From: an uncultured Hyphomonadaceae bacterium
GTDB taxonomy: Bacteria > Pseudomonadota > Alphaproteobacteria > Caulobacterales > Hyphomonadaceae
Direction: 5' to 3'
Assembly: GCA_938084575.1 (NCBI GenBank)
Contig: CALKFG010000002.1
Location: 186,001 to 250,000, forward strand
DNA length: 64,000 nucleotides
The notes beneath the pieces were generated by a model, which made no database searches, had not been told where the DNA came from, and saw only the letters and a program-made list of their open reading frames with translations. Positions 26,371-35,454 of this stretch are shown one piece after another; the stretch's first letter is position 1; the number at the start of each line of letters is the position of its first letter. Made by a program: the position numbers and the translations under genes.

Positions 26371-28440
26371 ATGCGCGACCCCCTGCTCTTCCCCCTCTTC
26401 GAACCCGTCGACACGCTTCCGGGCATTGGGCCAAAGCTCAAACCCCTTCTGGAGCACCTGATTGGCGGGTCGACGGTCTGGGACCTGCTGCTGCACCTGC
26501 CGGAACGCTGGCTGGACCGGCGCCCGGTCAGCCGGTTCGACGCGCTGGTGCCGGGTAAGCTGGCAACCGTCTGTGGCGAGGTCCAGGCCATAAAGCCGCC
26601 CTATAATGACCGGGCGCCGACGCGGATCGAGCTGTCTGACGGGACCGATGTCCTGACCCTGACCTATTTCCGGGCCAATCCGCGCTGGTTACAGGGCCAG
26701 TTTCCGCTTGGGAAAACCCGCCTCGTCTCCGGCAAGGTCGACACGTTCCGGGACGCGCTGCAGATGAGCCATCCCGACTATGTGCTTGATCCCGAACGCG
26801 ACGCTCCGCCGCCGGGGGTTGAGCCGGTCTACGCCCTGACGGCCGGGCTGAGCAATAAGAAGGTCCATGCCGCGATCCTCGCGGCCCTCGATCACCTGCC
26901 GCAAACCCTCCCGGAATGGAGCGATCCCGCGCTGCTGAAGCAGAAGGGGTGGCCTGCTGTCCACGCGGCTTTCCGTGGATTACATGCGCCGGATCAGTAT
27001 GACGAAGATGCCTTCGCCCGATGCCACGCCCGCCTTGCATATGACGAGGCTCTCGCCCGCGAACTGACATTTATGCGCGCTCGGGCAAAACGCAAGCAGA
27101 TCCGCGCACCGGAAATTCCGCCCGCACCCGATGCACTAAATAAGCTCGTCAAAACATTGCCCTACACCCCGACCCAGGCTCAGATCCGGGCGACACGGGA
27201 AATCATGGACGACCTGGCGAAATCATTTCCAATGCGGCGCATGTTGCAGGGGGATGTTGGCTCAGGTAAAACGCTTGTCGGCGCGTTTGCCGCGGTCCAG
27301 GCAGCCAAAACAGGCTTTCAGACCGCTTTCATGGCCCCGACTGAAGTGCTGGCCCGACAGCAATATGTCACGCTGGACACATTGCTGTCCCCTCTGGGCT
27401 TTACGGTTGCAGCGCTGACCGGGCGCGACAAGGGCCGCCTGCGCGACGCAACCCTGATCGGGCTGGGAGATGGAACAATCGATGTCGTGGCTGGGACACA
27501 TGCCCTTTTTCAGGAGGGTGTTCAGTTTGATAAACTCGGACTTATCATCGTTGATGAACAACACAGATTTGGTGTTTCTGACCGCATAAAGCTGCGTTCA
27601 AAAGGCCGTGCGCCACATGTTCTGGTGATGAGCGCAACGCCAATTCCACGCACCCTTGCTCAGACCATCCATGGCGACCTCGATGTCTCCATATTAGACG
27701 AAAAGCCGCCCGGACGGCGGCCAGTCGAAACCCGCGTTCTGCCCGATTCCCGGATCGGAAGCGTGATCGGCGCCATCGGTCGGGCCCTGGTTCGCGGAGA
27801 GCGGGCCTTCTGGGTTTGTCCCAGGGTTGAAACAGACGGCGAGGACGGTCGGTCCGCAATCAGCCGCGCCGCGATGTTAGCCCAACACCTGAGTGAGCCG
27901 GTCGGACTGGTCCATGGACGCCTCAGGAGCGACGAAAAGGATGCCGCATTGGAAGCTTTCCGAACAGGCAAGACCCGCATCCTGGTGGCGACGACGGTAA
28001 TCGAAGTTGGGGTCGACGTTCCCGAGGCGACCATTATGGTCATCGAACGTGCCGAGGGATTTGGTCTCGCCCAGCTGCATCAGCTAAGGGGACGGGTAGG
28101 CCGCGGCCAACGCGATAGCTTCTGCCTGCTCATTTACCATCCTCCATTGACGGCAACCGCGCGCGAGCGACTTGAAACGCTCCGACGGACCGAGGATGGT
28201 TTTGAAATTGCTGAAGCGGATTTCCGATTGCGGGGGCCGGGCGATATGCTGGGAAAACGCCAGTCTGGAGTCCTTGATCACCGTATCCTCAGGCTGCCGG
28301 AACAAAAGCATCTCACCGAGATTGCCCACAAAGATGCCCGCATGGCCTCGGAAACCGCAGAAACAATGCCTCCTGAAAGAGCTAATGCGCTCAACTTACT
28401 CAGCCAGCTTCTCAGCCCCGATCTCAGATTCAGCGATTAA
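26371..28440 (+). CDS. recG: ATP-dependent DNA helicase RecG
   Basis: Remodels stalled forks and branched DNA. It is ~690 aa from the ATG at 26371, which matches the usual alphaproteobacterial N-terminus (LFPLFEPVDTLPGIGPKL). The wedge (OB) domain is followed by Walker A GDVGSGKTLVGAFAA, DEQH box (IVDEQHRFGVSDR), SATPIPRTLAQTI and RGRVGRGQRDSFCLL. The tail overlaps the convergent DUF502 gene by 45 bases. Base composition drops noticeably from about base 27,060, inside this gene. Confidence 0.97.
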   Translation: MRDPLLFPLFEPVDTLPGIGPKLKPLLEHLIGGSTVWDLLLHLPERWLDRRPVSRFDALVPGKLATVCGEVQAIKPPYNDRAPTRIELSDGTDVLTLTYFRANPRWLQGQFPLGKTRLVSGKVDTFRDALQMSHPDYVLDPERDAPPPGVEPVYALTAGLSNKKVHAAILAALDHLPQTLPEWSDPALLKQKGWPAVHAAFRGLHAPDQYDEDAFARCHARLAYDEALARELTFMRARAKRKQIRAPEIPPAPDALNKLVKTLPYTPTQAQIRATREIMDDLAKSFPMRRMLQGDVGSGKTLVGAFAAVQAAKTGFQTAFMAPTEVLARQQYVTLDTLLSPLGFTVAALTGRDKGRLRDATLIGLGDGTIDVVAGTHALFQEGVQFDKLGLIIVDEQHRFGVSDRIKLRSKGRAPHVLVMSATPIPRTLAQTIHGDLDVSILDEKPPGRRPVETRVLPDSRIGSVIGAIGRALVRGERAFWVCPRVETDGEDGRSAISRAAMLAQHLSEPVGLVHGRLRSDEKDAALEAFRTGKTRILVATTVIEVGVDVPEATIMVIERAEGFGLAQLHQLRGRVGRGQRDSFCLLIYHPPLTATARERLETLRRTEDGFEIAEADFRLRGPGDMLGKRQSGVLDHRILRLPEQKHLTEIAHKDARMASETAETMPPERANALNLLSQLLSPDLRFSD

Positions 28441-29154
28441 AGGAACCTCACGGTCTGGCACCCCGGGTAACCGCGTCACATCCCCACGAAAATCAGGCAC
28501 AACAAGCCCTGCGGTGAGAATCATCTTCGCGCCCTCCTCGACGGTCATTTCCAATTCGATGCAGGCCTCCCGCGCCGTGTAAATCAAGAATCCCGACGTG
28601 GGGTTCGGTGAGGTCGGCACAAAAACGCCGATTTTTCCCGGGCCAAGCTTCGCTCCGATCTCTCCGCTGGCCTCAGACGACACGAAGCCGATGCACCACG
28701 ATCCTTCCTTTGGATACTGAACCATCACACAGCGATCAAAACTGGCCTGCTGATTATTCGCCAAAACTTCAGTCAGCTGCTTGATCGCAGCATACACATT
28801 CTTGACCAGCGGGATGCGGCTGAGAAGGCGATCCGTCATCGCCAATGCCGATCGACCAATCAGGTTCGCCGTGACGGCGCCCAGTATGGTCAAAGCGATG
28901 ATAAGAACAATCACGCCAAAGCCTGGCACGGCGTAGTTTGTGTAGGTTTCCGGCTTCAGCAACGGCGGAAGCAGCGGACGCACTTTGTTATCGATGAAAG
29001 TGATCAGAAACTGAAGAATGAAGAAGGTCGCCGCAAGCGGTGCAGCGATGACCATACCAGCGAAGAAACGCCCCCTCAGCCAAGCGAACAGCCTCGGCTT
29101 ACGAGGCGGTGGACTTCCCCGGAGCAAATCATCGGGTTTGGTTCTTTTTGTCAT
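28396..29154 (-). CDS. DUF502 domain-containing membrane protein
   Basis: A 252-aa inner-membrane protein with two transmembrane segments in the first half (about residues 30-52 and 75-100), then a soluble region with the family motifs RIPLVKNVYAAIKQL, VQYPKEGSWCIGFV and VFVPTSPNPTSGFL. DUF502 proteins are widespread and of unknown function. Next to recG, this gene recurs in many alphaproteobacteria. The 3' 45 bases overlap recG antisense. Confidence 0.88.
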   Translation of the reverse strand: MTKRTKPDDLLRGSPPPRKPRLFAWLRGRFFAGMVIAAPLAATFFILQFLITFIDNKVRPLLPPLLKPETYTNYAVPGFGVIVLIIALTILGAVTANLIGRSALAMTDRLLSRIPLVKNVYAAIKQLTEVLANNQQASFDRCVMVQYPKEGSWCIGFVSSEASGEIGAKLGPGKIGVFVPTSPNPTSGFLIYTAREACIELEMTVEEGAKMILTAGLVVPDFRGDVTRLPGVPDREVPLIAESEIGAEKLAE

Positions 29155-29228
29155 GACACATCCCTCAGAACAGACCGAACCACACTTCCATCTTGGCGCG
29201 ACCCCACAATCGGTTAAGTGTGGTGTCC

Positions 29229-30221
29229 ATGGCTCATTCTCAAGACTTTAACAGGCATTTGAAAGCGGTATTTGGGCAGATTTTTGGCGATGATGTGAAC
29301 ACGCCGGAAATTCGACGCCTTTCCGGCGGCGCTAGCCAGGAAACCTGGAGCGTTGGAACCACGCTTTATAAGGCGATACTGCGCCGCGCGCCTAATGGGG
29401 CCAGCAAAGCCAGATCTTCAGCTGCAATTGACCTCAACACAGAAGCCCGACTGATCGAGGCGGCGAGCAATTCAGGGGTCCCGGTCCCCGCCGTTTTACA
29501 CATCCTGGCACCCGAGGACGGGCTCGGTGAAGGCTTCGTAATGAACCATATTGAAGGTGAAACGATTGCCCGCCCCATACTCCGGGATGACAAATTTTCC
29601 TTGGCCCGGGACCGTCTTGCAAGCCAATGCGGCAATGCACTGGCCAGAATTCACGCCTTGCCGGTGCCCGGCCTGCCGTGCCTGCCGAAAAGTGGCGGTT
29701 TAGACCAGCTCAAACAATATGAAGACATTTACCGGGGGTTCGACGCGGCAAGACCAGTATTCGAACTGGCCATAGCATTTTTGCAGGATACCGCCCCGGA
29801 CCCTGTCAAACCTGTACTCGTTCATGGTGATTTCCGGCTAGGAAATTTGATGGTTGATGACCAAGGTCTGGCTGCCATTCTCGATTGGGAGCTGGCGCAT
29901 ATCGGTGATCCAAGGGAAGATTTGGCGTGGATTTGCGTCAATTCCTGGCGTTTTGGCCAGAGCCAGAATCGCGTCGGCGGGTTCGGCCAGCTGGAGGCTC
30001 TGCTGAACGCCTATCATCAGGCCGGAGGTGAAGATTTTACGCCCGCCGATATCGATTGGTGGCAGATGCTCGGATCGCTGAAATGGGGCATAATGTGCAT
30101 GATCATGTATGAGACCTTCCGCTCCGGCGCCGATCGCAGCGTGGAGCGCGCTGCAATAGGACGGCGGGTCTCTGAAACCGAAATCGACCTGATAAACCTT
30201 CTGGAGGCCGCTTATGCATAA
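29229..30221 (+). CDS. Phosphotransferase family protein (APH/ACAD10-11 N-terminal type kinase)
   Basis: An aminoglycoside-phosphotransferase-fold kinase of the type often paired with acyl-CoA dehydrogenases. At 330 aa it shows the catalytic loop VHGDFRLGNLMVD and the metal-binding ILDWELAHIGDPREDLAW. The ATG at 29229 is preferred over the TTG at 29193. It overlaps the following DUF6285 gene by 8 bases, a recurrent pairing. No acyl-CoA dehydrogenase is nearby, which is unusual for the set. A hydroxyacyl-CoA or other small hydroxy-compound kinase is likely by family. Confidence 0.86.
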   Translation: MAHSQDFNRHLKAVFGQIFGDDVNTPEIRRLSGGASQETWSVGTTLYKAILRRAPNGASKARSSAAIDLNTEARLIEAASNSGVPVPAVLHILAPEDGLGEGFVMNHIEGETIARPILRDDKFSLARDRLASQCGNALARIHALPVPGLPCLPKSGGLDQLKQYEDIYRGFDAARPVFELAIAFLQDTAPDPVKPVLVHGDFRLGNLMVDDQGLAAILDWELAHIGDPREDLAWICVNSWRFGQSQNRVGGFGQLEALLNAYHQAGGEDFTPADIDWWQMLGSLKWGIMCMIMYETFRSGADRSVERAAIGRRVSETEIDLINLLEAAYA

Positions 30222-30603
30222 CCAACCCAGCGTTTCAGAACTAATTGAGGCGGTGAAACATTTCATCGACCAGACGGCGGCGCCTAGTCTGACAGGCCAT
30301 GCCGCTTTCCATGCCAGAGTTGCATCCAACGTCCTGGCAACCGTGTTGCGAGATCTCGATGCGCGCAGTGAAAATGATCTGGCCGAACAGGCTCGCCTGG
30401 CCGACCTCCTCAAGCCGGATCCTGGCACCAGCCTCGACGCCCTCAACGCGACCTTGTGTGAGCAGATCCGTGACCGCACGATTGACCTGGCCTCTGCACA
30501 ACTGATCGATCATCTCAGGCAGACAACCATTGCCCAGGTCCGCGTGGATCAGCCCGGTTATTCGGGACTCAAAGCCGCTCTGGATCAGCGCGGGAACGCT
30601 TAG
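30214..30603 (+). CDS. DUF6285 domain-containing protein
   Basis: A 129-aa helical protein beginning MHNQPSVSELIEAVKHFID. It contains FHARVASNVLATVLRDL and a late TIAQVRVDQPGYSGL segment typical of DUF6285 proteins, which are found next to APH-type phosphotransferases. The 8-base overlap with the phosphotransferase indicates they act together. No catalytic motif is visible, so it may be an accessory or regulatory subunit. Confidence 0.8.
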   Translation: MHNQPSVSELIEAVKHFIDQTAAPSLTGHAAFHARVASNVLATVLRDLDARSENDLAEQARLADLLKPDPGTSLDALNATLCEQIRDRTIDLASAQLIDHLRQTTIAQVRVDQPGYSGLKAALDQRGNA

Positions 30604-30609
30604 CCCAGA

Positions 30610-31557
30610 TCAGGCCGAACAGCTGCCACCACCCAGAACGCAGAAACTCGCGCAGAACGGATGGTTCAGCGGCACCTCGCGTCGGCTTTGCGCCAGGGTT
30701 TTGCCAAGCTCAAATTCAGCATCATAGGGCAACAAGGTACATGCCACCACGCTGGTCTCAGAAGCCCCCTTACGTTTGACGACCATGCGCTGTGAAGCGC
30801 ACATCAGGCCGGAAGGATCCTTGTCGAGGATACCCCAGCAAGCCGTCGTGATTTCTGGCGGATCGTCCGCCATTGTCATTTCCGGGAAAATGACCAGTTG
30901 AGCCGCATTGAATGGGTCAATTTGCAGCCCAAGGCTCTCGATCAGTGCGGCAAACCCTTGGCGGGCTTGCGCCTCCTCTTCATCCCATAGGCTGCGTCCT
31001 GCAAGCGTAACCTGAAACCCATTTTCCGCGAGCCATCGCAGCCCCTGCATTGTGAGGTCAAAGGCACCCTCGCCCCGCTCCTGATCATGATGTTTTGGTG
31101 TGTAATGGTCGAGGCTGACCCTGAGCGTCAAAGCGGCCCCATATTCCTCACGCAGCTTTATCAGTCCGCCCTTGATCCGTGGCCGCATCATCGGCTGCAT
31201 CGCATTCGTCAGCACCAGAGCCCGATGCCCCCGTTTCAGCGCCACTTCAATCATGTCAAGACATTCCGGAGCCATGAAAGGTTCGCCGCCGGTAAAACCG
31301 ATCTCTCTGCCAGCTTCATGGGCCGTATCTAATTCGTCGAGATAAGGCAGAACATCAGAACGCGTCAGATAGACCAGACGGTCATTGATCGGGGAACTCT
31401 CAATATAGCAATTCATGCATTCAATATTACAAAGAGTGCCGGTGTTGAACCAGAGCGTCTGGAGGCCCTCAAATTCAACCCAGGCCCGCGATTCGCCCGA
31501 AGCAGTCTGCCTTGGATCGCCAAATTTCGGGTTTGAATCCTGGTGTTTCAAATTCAT
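30610..31557 (-). CDS. Radical SAM protein with C-terminal cysteine clusters
   Basis: Binds a [4Fe-4S] cluster through CNIECMNC (CX3CX2C) and S-adenosylmethionine; GFTGGEPF is the GGEP-type SAM site. Six further cysteines in the C-terminal third (TACWG, LMCAS, VVACTL, and the terminal CX3CX6C ending GGGSCSA) suggest SPASM/twitch-like auxiliary clusters. The start is at the ATG 31557, preceded by AAAGGAA; the longer ORF would overlap the small gene upstream. At 315 aa it could modify a peptide or small molecule. It is last in a minus-strand trio with a glycosyltransferase and a 65-aa protein. Substrate unknown. Confidence 0.82.
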   Translation of the reverse strand: MNLKHQDSNPKFGDPRQTASGESRAWVEFEGLQTLWFNTGTLCNIECMNCYIESSPINDRLVYLTRSDVLPYLDELDTAHEAGREIGFTGGEPFMAPECLDMIEVALKRGHRALVLTNAMQPMMRPRIKGGLIKLREEYGAALTLRVSLDHYTPKHHDQERGEGAFDLTMQGLRWLAENGFQVTLAGRSLWDEEEAQARQGFAALIESLGLQIDPFNAAQLVIFPEMTMADDPPEITTACWGILDKDPSGLMCASQRMVVKRKGASETSVVACTLLPYDAEFELGKTLAQSRREVPLNHPFCASFCVLGGGSCSA

Positions 31558-31603
31558 GTTTTCCTTTACCCAATCCGCCGGGTTCGACGACGTGCCCTTA
31601 GGC

Positions 31604-31801
31604 TCAATTAAGGTCCTGGCGGCGGGGTCCCTCGGCAATCAAATCGATCACTGCATCCCAATGCGCAAGTGCATCAACATCCCCAAGCGCGGCAACCTCC
31701 GCGGCCCTGAGTGTCGCAATGACGCCCGCATCGTCACCATATTGGCTCAGTAAAGCCATCGCAGCCACACGCACGTCATCTCCCGGTTTTTTTTCAGTCA
31801 C
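31604..31801 (-). CDS. Small DUF6961-like protein
   Basis: A 65-aa protein with the pattern VRVAAMALLSQYGDDA, RAAEVAALGD and ALAHWDAVIDLI, resembling the short helical DUF6961 proteins of alphaproteobacteria. Its ATG overlaps the stop of the upstream glycosyltransferase (ATGA), and the radical SAM gene starts 46 bases after its stop. No cleavage motif or leader is evident, so it is more likely a small helical cytoplasmic protein than a precursor peptide, though the latter cannot be excluded next to a radical SAM gene. Confidence 0.6.
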   Translation of the reverse strand: MTEKKPGDDVRVAAMALLSQYGDDAGVIATLRAAEVAALGDVDALAHWDAVIDLIAEGPRRQDLN

Positions 31802-32529
31802 CGCCAGTGCTCCGCGATCCAGGGCGTTGGCCGGACATGCTTATAGAATTTTTTGTGCAAGGGCGCGCGCCAATTGCCGTCCCTTGCCTCGTCAGGATCC
31901 GGTCGTCCGGTGAAGGCCACAATTTTCGTCTTGTCCGGCAGGCGAGGTCTCAAAATCCAGTTCATGGGAAATTTAGGCAACAGAGAATGCTTGAATGAAA
32001 CACACCAATCCTTTGGCCAGTAGAGTTTCTCCGGGATCATCGCCGATACGTATTGTTGGCTAGCCCGAAACTCTCTGTGGATGGCATCGCTGTCGCGCTG
32101 ATATTTGTCAAAGATGTCCCTATGTTCGCCAACAACCCACTTATAGACCGACGTGTTACCGATCCCCATACCCATCTGGGTCCAGTTCTCTGCAACACAA
32201 AATTGCCCAGGCGCAAAATCGAAAAACGGATCCAACGATCCGGTAATGATAAGGTCGACGTCGAGGAACAGGACTTCACCCTCCAGACCACCAAGCCCGG
32301 CCTGCCAAAGCGAAATCTTCCGCCAAGGCCACCAGCGGTAGCGCTCTGGAAGGTCTATCGGCGGAAGAGGCTGATACTCTACCTCCGCGCGTAACCCCTC
32401 AGGATCGTCTGTAAAACAAACAAAACGCAGGGTTCCCGACAGGTTACGCCGGACCATGCTGTATAAGCGATTGGCAAAATCGGACGGATATCGCTCGCCC
32501 CATTTCATACAAATTACTGTCCGCGTCAT
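31798..32529 (-). CDS. Glycosyltransferase-like protein (GT-A fold, DxD motif)
   Basis: A 243-aa protein with a probable nucleotide-sugar/metal DxD motif in EVLFLDVDLIITGSLDPFF, preceded by RWWPWRKISLWQAG. A later QYVSAMIP/WPKDWCVSF region and a C-terminal FTGRPDPDEAR complete the family pattern. The acceptor is not known. It heads an operon with the DUF6961-like protein and the radical SAM enzyme. It is divergent from the photolyase, with ~150 bases between. Confidence 0.8.
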   Translation of the reverse strand: MTRTVICMKWGERYPSDFANRLYSMVRRNLSGTLRFVCFTDDPEGLRAEVEYQPLPPIDLPERYRWWPWRKISLWQAGLGGLEGEVLFLDVDLIITGSLDPFFDFAPGQFCVAENWTQMGMGIGNTSVYKWVVGEHRDIFDKYQRDSDAIHREFRASQQYVSAMIPEKLYWPKDWCVSFKHSLLPKFPMNWILRPRLPDKTKIVAFTGRPDPDEARDGNWRAPLHKKFYKHVRPTPWIAEHWR

Positions 32530-32613
32530 TTCACCTGCCTAATCGGATTTCATCTTGAGGACCAGACAGCCTCTGCCGCCATCCACGAAAATTCGACCCG
32601 CACGGCGATTTAA

Positions 32614-32645
32614 TTGCATCCAAGCCGCATAAACACACGTATAGA
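32614..32645 (+). promoter_or_regulatory. Putative ECF (RpoE/ChrR-like) promoter for the photolyase operon
   Basis: The -35-like GCATCC (32616-32621, in TTGCATCC) and -10-like TATAGA (32640-32645) are separated by exactly 18 bases. The downstream start would give a 5' leader of roughly 30 bases to the photolyase frame. The same ATCCA element and a TATA -10 with identical spacing occur upstream of the ChrR-like gene at the other end of the cluster. The resemblance is to the TGATCC-type -35 of Rhodobacter sigma-E promoters. This is pattern reading only. Confidence 0.45.
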
Positions 32646-32680
32646 GGGTGTTCGTTGGCTGTCTTTAGGGGGAAAGGACC

Positions 32681-34135
32681 ATCTCTACCGAAACAAGCAT
32701 CGTCTGGTTCAGACAGGATTTGCGGCTGGCTGATAACCCCGCGCTGCAGGCGGCTATCGCCAGTAAGGGTCCGGTGGTCTGCCTGTTTCTATTAGAAGAA
32801 GATGACAGATTACGCCCGCATGGCGGAGCACAGGCTTGGTGGCTGGACAAATCGCTGAAGGCTCTCAAGACCGATATCGAAAACCGGGGCGGCCAGCTGG
32901 TTCTGCGTCGCGGGCAGGCCCAACTGGTTTTGGACCAGCTGATAAGGGAAACCGGTGCCGGGTCTGTTTTCTGGAACCGGCGATATGGATCGGCCGAACG
33001 GGATATAGATACCTCCATTAAAGCAGCATTGAATGACCGGCAGATTCACGTCGAAAGTTTCAATGGCACGTTGCTGACAGAGCCATGGAGCCGTAAAACC
33101 GGGTCAGGCGGTTATTACCGTGTTTTTACACCCTACTGGAAATCTCTCCGAGCCAATTATACGCCGCCTTCGCCCTTGCCTGCACCTGACCGGCTGGATG
33201 GCGGCACAAGGCTCACAACAGATGCCCTTGAGAGCTGGAAGCTGCACCCGACCCAGCCAGACTGGTCCACTGGCTTCTCAGACTACTGGGCGCCAGGTGA
33301 AGCTGGCGCGCTCGCACGCCTCAACAATTTCTGTAAAACCGGACTGACGTCCTACGACCCTCAACGCAACCGGCCTGACCTGCAGGACGGAACCTCCCGC
33401 CTGTCACCGCATTTGGCCTGGGGAGAGATTGCGCCCGGGCGAATTTGGCGAACGGTCCGGCACAGCGTTGAATTGGGCGAAGCCAATGAGAACTCGGCCA
33501 TGGTTTTCCTGTCCGAAGTGGCCTGGAGGGATTTTGCCTATGTGCTGCTCTATCATTGTCCCAACCTCGCAAGGCAGAATTATAATCCCAGCTTTGATCA
33601 CATGCCCTGGAGAACCGACCCGCAGGCCCTGGAGGCCTGGCAAGGCGGACAGACGGGCTATCCGATCGTTGATGCCGGACTTCGCCAGCTTTGGCAGACT
33701 GGGTGGATGCATAACCGCGTCCGCATGATTGTCGCGTCCTTCTTGACCAAACATCTTCTTCTGCCATGGCAACTCGGGGAAGCATGGTTCTGGGACACGC
33801 TGGTCGATGCGGATCCCGCATCAAATGCCGCTGGCTGGCAGTGGGCCGCTGGAAGTGGTGCGGACGCCGCACCTTATTTCCGGGTCTTCAACCCCATTAG
33901 CCAGGGGGAAAAATTCGACGAAACCGGCGGCTACGTCCGCCAATGGTGTCCAGAACTGTCCGGACTTCCCCGAAAGCATCTTTATGCCCCATGGGAAGCG
34001 GATGCGGTCACCCTTGCCAAAGCGGGTATCCGCCTTGGCGATACCTATCCCAAGCCGCTGATTGACCACAAAGAGGGCCGCCAGCGGGCACTAGACGCTT
34101 ACAACATATTGAAGCAAAGGCGCGACGCCGCATGA
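32681..34135 (+). CDS. phrB: Deoxyribodipyrimidine photolyase, start codon non-standard
   Basis: A light-driven CPD repair enzyme. The FAD domain is complete: GGYYRVFTPYWKSL, then RMIVASFLTKHLLLPW, DADPASNAAGWQWAAG and PYFRVFNP. The conserved N-terminal beta-strand IVWFRQDLRLADNPAL starts before the first usable start codon (TTG at 32720, the codon for the Leu of RQDLR). The frame reads ATC-TCT-ACC-GAA-ACA-AGC ahead of it, that is an I/M-STETS start. No ATG, GTG or TTG occurs between the TAG at 32666 and 32720. An AGGGGG lies 8 bases before the ATC at 32681. I infer ATC initiation or a point change. The next gene's ATG overlaps the stop. Confidence 0.9.
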   Translation: MSTETSIVWFRQDLRLADNPALQAAIASKGPVVCLFLLEEDDRLRPHGGAQAWWLDKSLKALKTDIENRGGQLVLRRGQAQLVLDQLIRETGAGSVFWNRRYGSAERDIDTSIKAALNDRQIHVESFNGTLLTEPWSRKTGSGGYYRVFTPYWKSLRANYTPPSPLPAPDRLDGGTRLTTDALESWKLHPTQPDWSTGFSDYWAPGEAGALARLNNFCKTGLTSYDPQRNRPDLQDGTSRLSPHLAWGEIAPGRIWRTVRHSVELGEANENSAMVFLSEVAWRDFAYVLLYHCPNLARQNYNPSFDHMPWRTDPQALEAWQGGQTGYPIVDAGLRQLWQTGWMHNRVRMIVASFLTKHLLLPWQLGEAWFWDTLVDADPASNAAGWQWAAGSGADAAPYFRVFNPISQGEKFDETGGYVRQWCPELSGLPRKHLYAPWEADAVTLAKAGIRLGDTYPKPLIDHKEGRQRALDAYNILKQRRDAA

Positions 34136-35454
34136 GACGCATTGCCATTGTAGGAGCTGGGATTTCGGGCCTCGGAGCTGCTTACGCCCTGAGAAACACA
34201 GCCGACATCACCGTCTATGAAGCCAATGACCGCGCCGGCGGTCACGCACACACCATGACCATAGATTATGATGGATCATCCTTGCCGGTTGATGTTGGCT
34301 TCATTGTTTACAATGCCCTTAACTATCCGAATTTGATCGGTTTTTTTGATGCCTTGCACGTTCAGACTGCCACCAGCGATATGAGCTTTTCGGTGTCTAA
34401 CCCCTCAGGCTTTGAATGGGCCTCCACTGCAGGTGGTCTTTTCGCCCAAAAACGAAATTTATTTCGGCCTCGGTTTCATCGGTTCTGGCGGACAATATTA
34501 CGCTTCAACGATGTTGCCAGAGCCGAACTGAAGGCGGACGAAATCGGCGACACACCGCTAGGGTTTTGGCTTGATAAGCATGATTTCGGGACAGATTTCC
34601 TAAACAATTACATCCTGCCAATGGGGGGGGCGATCTGGTCAACACCCGAAGCCGACATGCTGGATTATCCCGCTCTGAGCCTGTTTCGTTTCTTCGAAAA
34701 TCACCGGCTCATGCATCGCGAAAGACCGCTGTGGAGAACCGTTTCCGGCGGTTCGCAAGCCTATGTTAGAAAGATGGTGGAGCTTTTGGGGTCACGGCTC
34801 AGATTGAATGCACCTATCCGATCTGTGGCGCCGTTTGGTGACAAGGTTCAGGTCATCGGACCAGATGGCACATCGGAAATATTCGATGACGTCATCCTGG
34901 CGACCCACTCTGACACCAGCCAGGCAATTCTGTCAGACCAGTATGAGAATACCCGTTTCTTGCTCGGGTCGGTCCGCTATCGGGAAAACCAGATTTATCT
35001 CCATCGCGATCCGGCCTTGATGCCAGAGAGACGTGCGGCCTGGGCGAGCTGGAATGTCATCAGACAGGATCAACCGGAGATCTGCCTGACTTATTGGATG
35101 AACCGCTTGCAGAACCTGCCGCGCCGACGGCCCGTTTTTGTCACCCTGAACCCAAAAACTCCGCCCCGCCCGGAATTGACCTTCGCCCAGATGCGCAAAG
35201 CTCACCCCCAGTTTGACGGTGCCGCTGAAGCGGCTGTACGATCCCTAAAGCGATGTCAGGGCAACGACCATATCTGGCTCGCCGGCGCCTGGATGGGAAG
35301 CGGTTTCCATGAGGACGGACTCAAATCCGGCCTGTCTTGTGCTCTCTCGCTCGGCGGGCAGGTGCCCTGGAACGCTGAGGCCGTTGAATTAGCGACACCG
35401 ATGACGACCCTGGTCAAATCTGGTAACGTATCATCCGGAGTGATGCAGTCGTGA
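34132..35454 (+). CDS. FAD-dependent oxidoreductase (flavin amine oxidase type)
   Basis: A 440-aa NAD(P)/FAD-dependent protein: dinucleotide motif IAIVGAGISGLGAAYAL and VYEANDRAGGHAHT at the N-terminus, and the C-terminal FAD-closing GAWMGSGFHEDGLKSGL. Its family is repeatedly found directly ahead of DUF1365 and a CFA-type methyltransferase, where it is thought to oxidise or desaturate fatty acyl chains. It overlaps phrB (ATGA) and the DUF1365 gene (GTGA), so these are translated together. Confidence 0.88.
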   Translation: MRRIAIVGAGISGLGAAYALRNTADITVYEANDRAGGHAHTMTIDYDGSSLPVDVGFIVYNALNYPNLIGFFDALHVQTATSDMSFSVSNPSGFEWASTAGGLFAQKRNLFRPRFHRFWRTILRFNDVARAELKADEIGDTPLGFWLDKHDFGTDFLNNYILPMGGAIWSTPEADMLDYPALSLFRFFENHRLMHRERPLWRTVSGGSQAYVRKMVELLGSRLRLNAPIRSVAPFGDKVQVIGPDGTSEIFDDVILATHSDTSQAILSDQYENTRFLLGSVRYRENQIYLHRDPALMPERRAAWASWNVIRQDQPEICLTYWMNRLQNLPRRRPVFVTLNPKTPPRPELTFAQMRKAHPQFDGAAEAAVRSLKRCQGNDHIWLAGAWMGSGFHEDGLKSGLSCALSLGGQVPWNAEAVELATPMTTLVKSGNVSSGVMQS

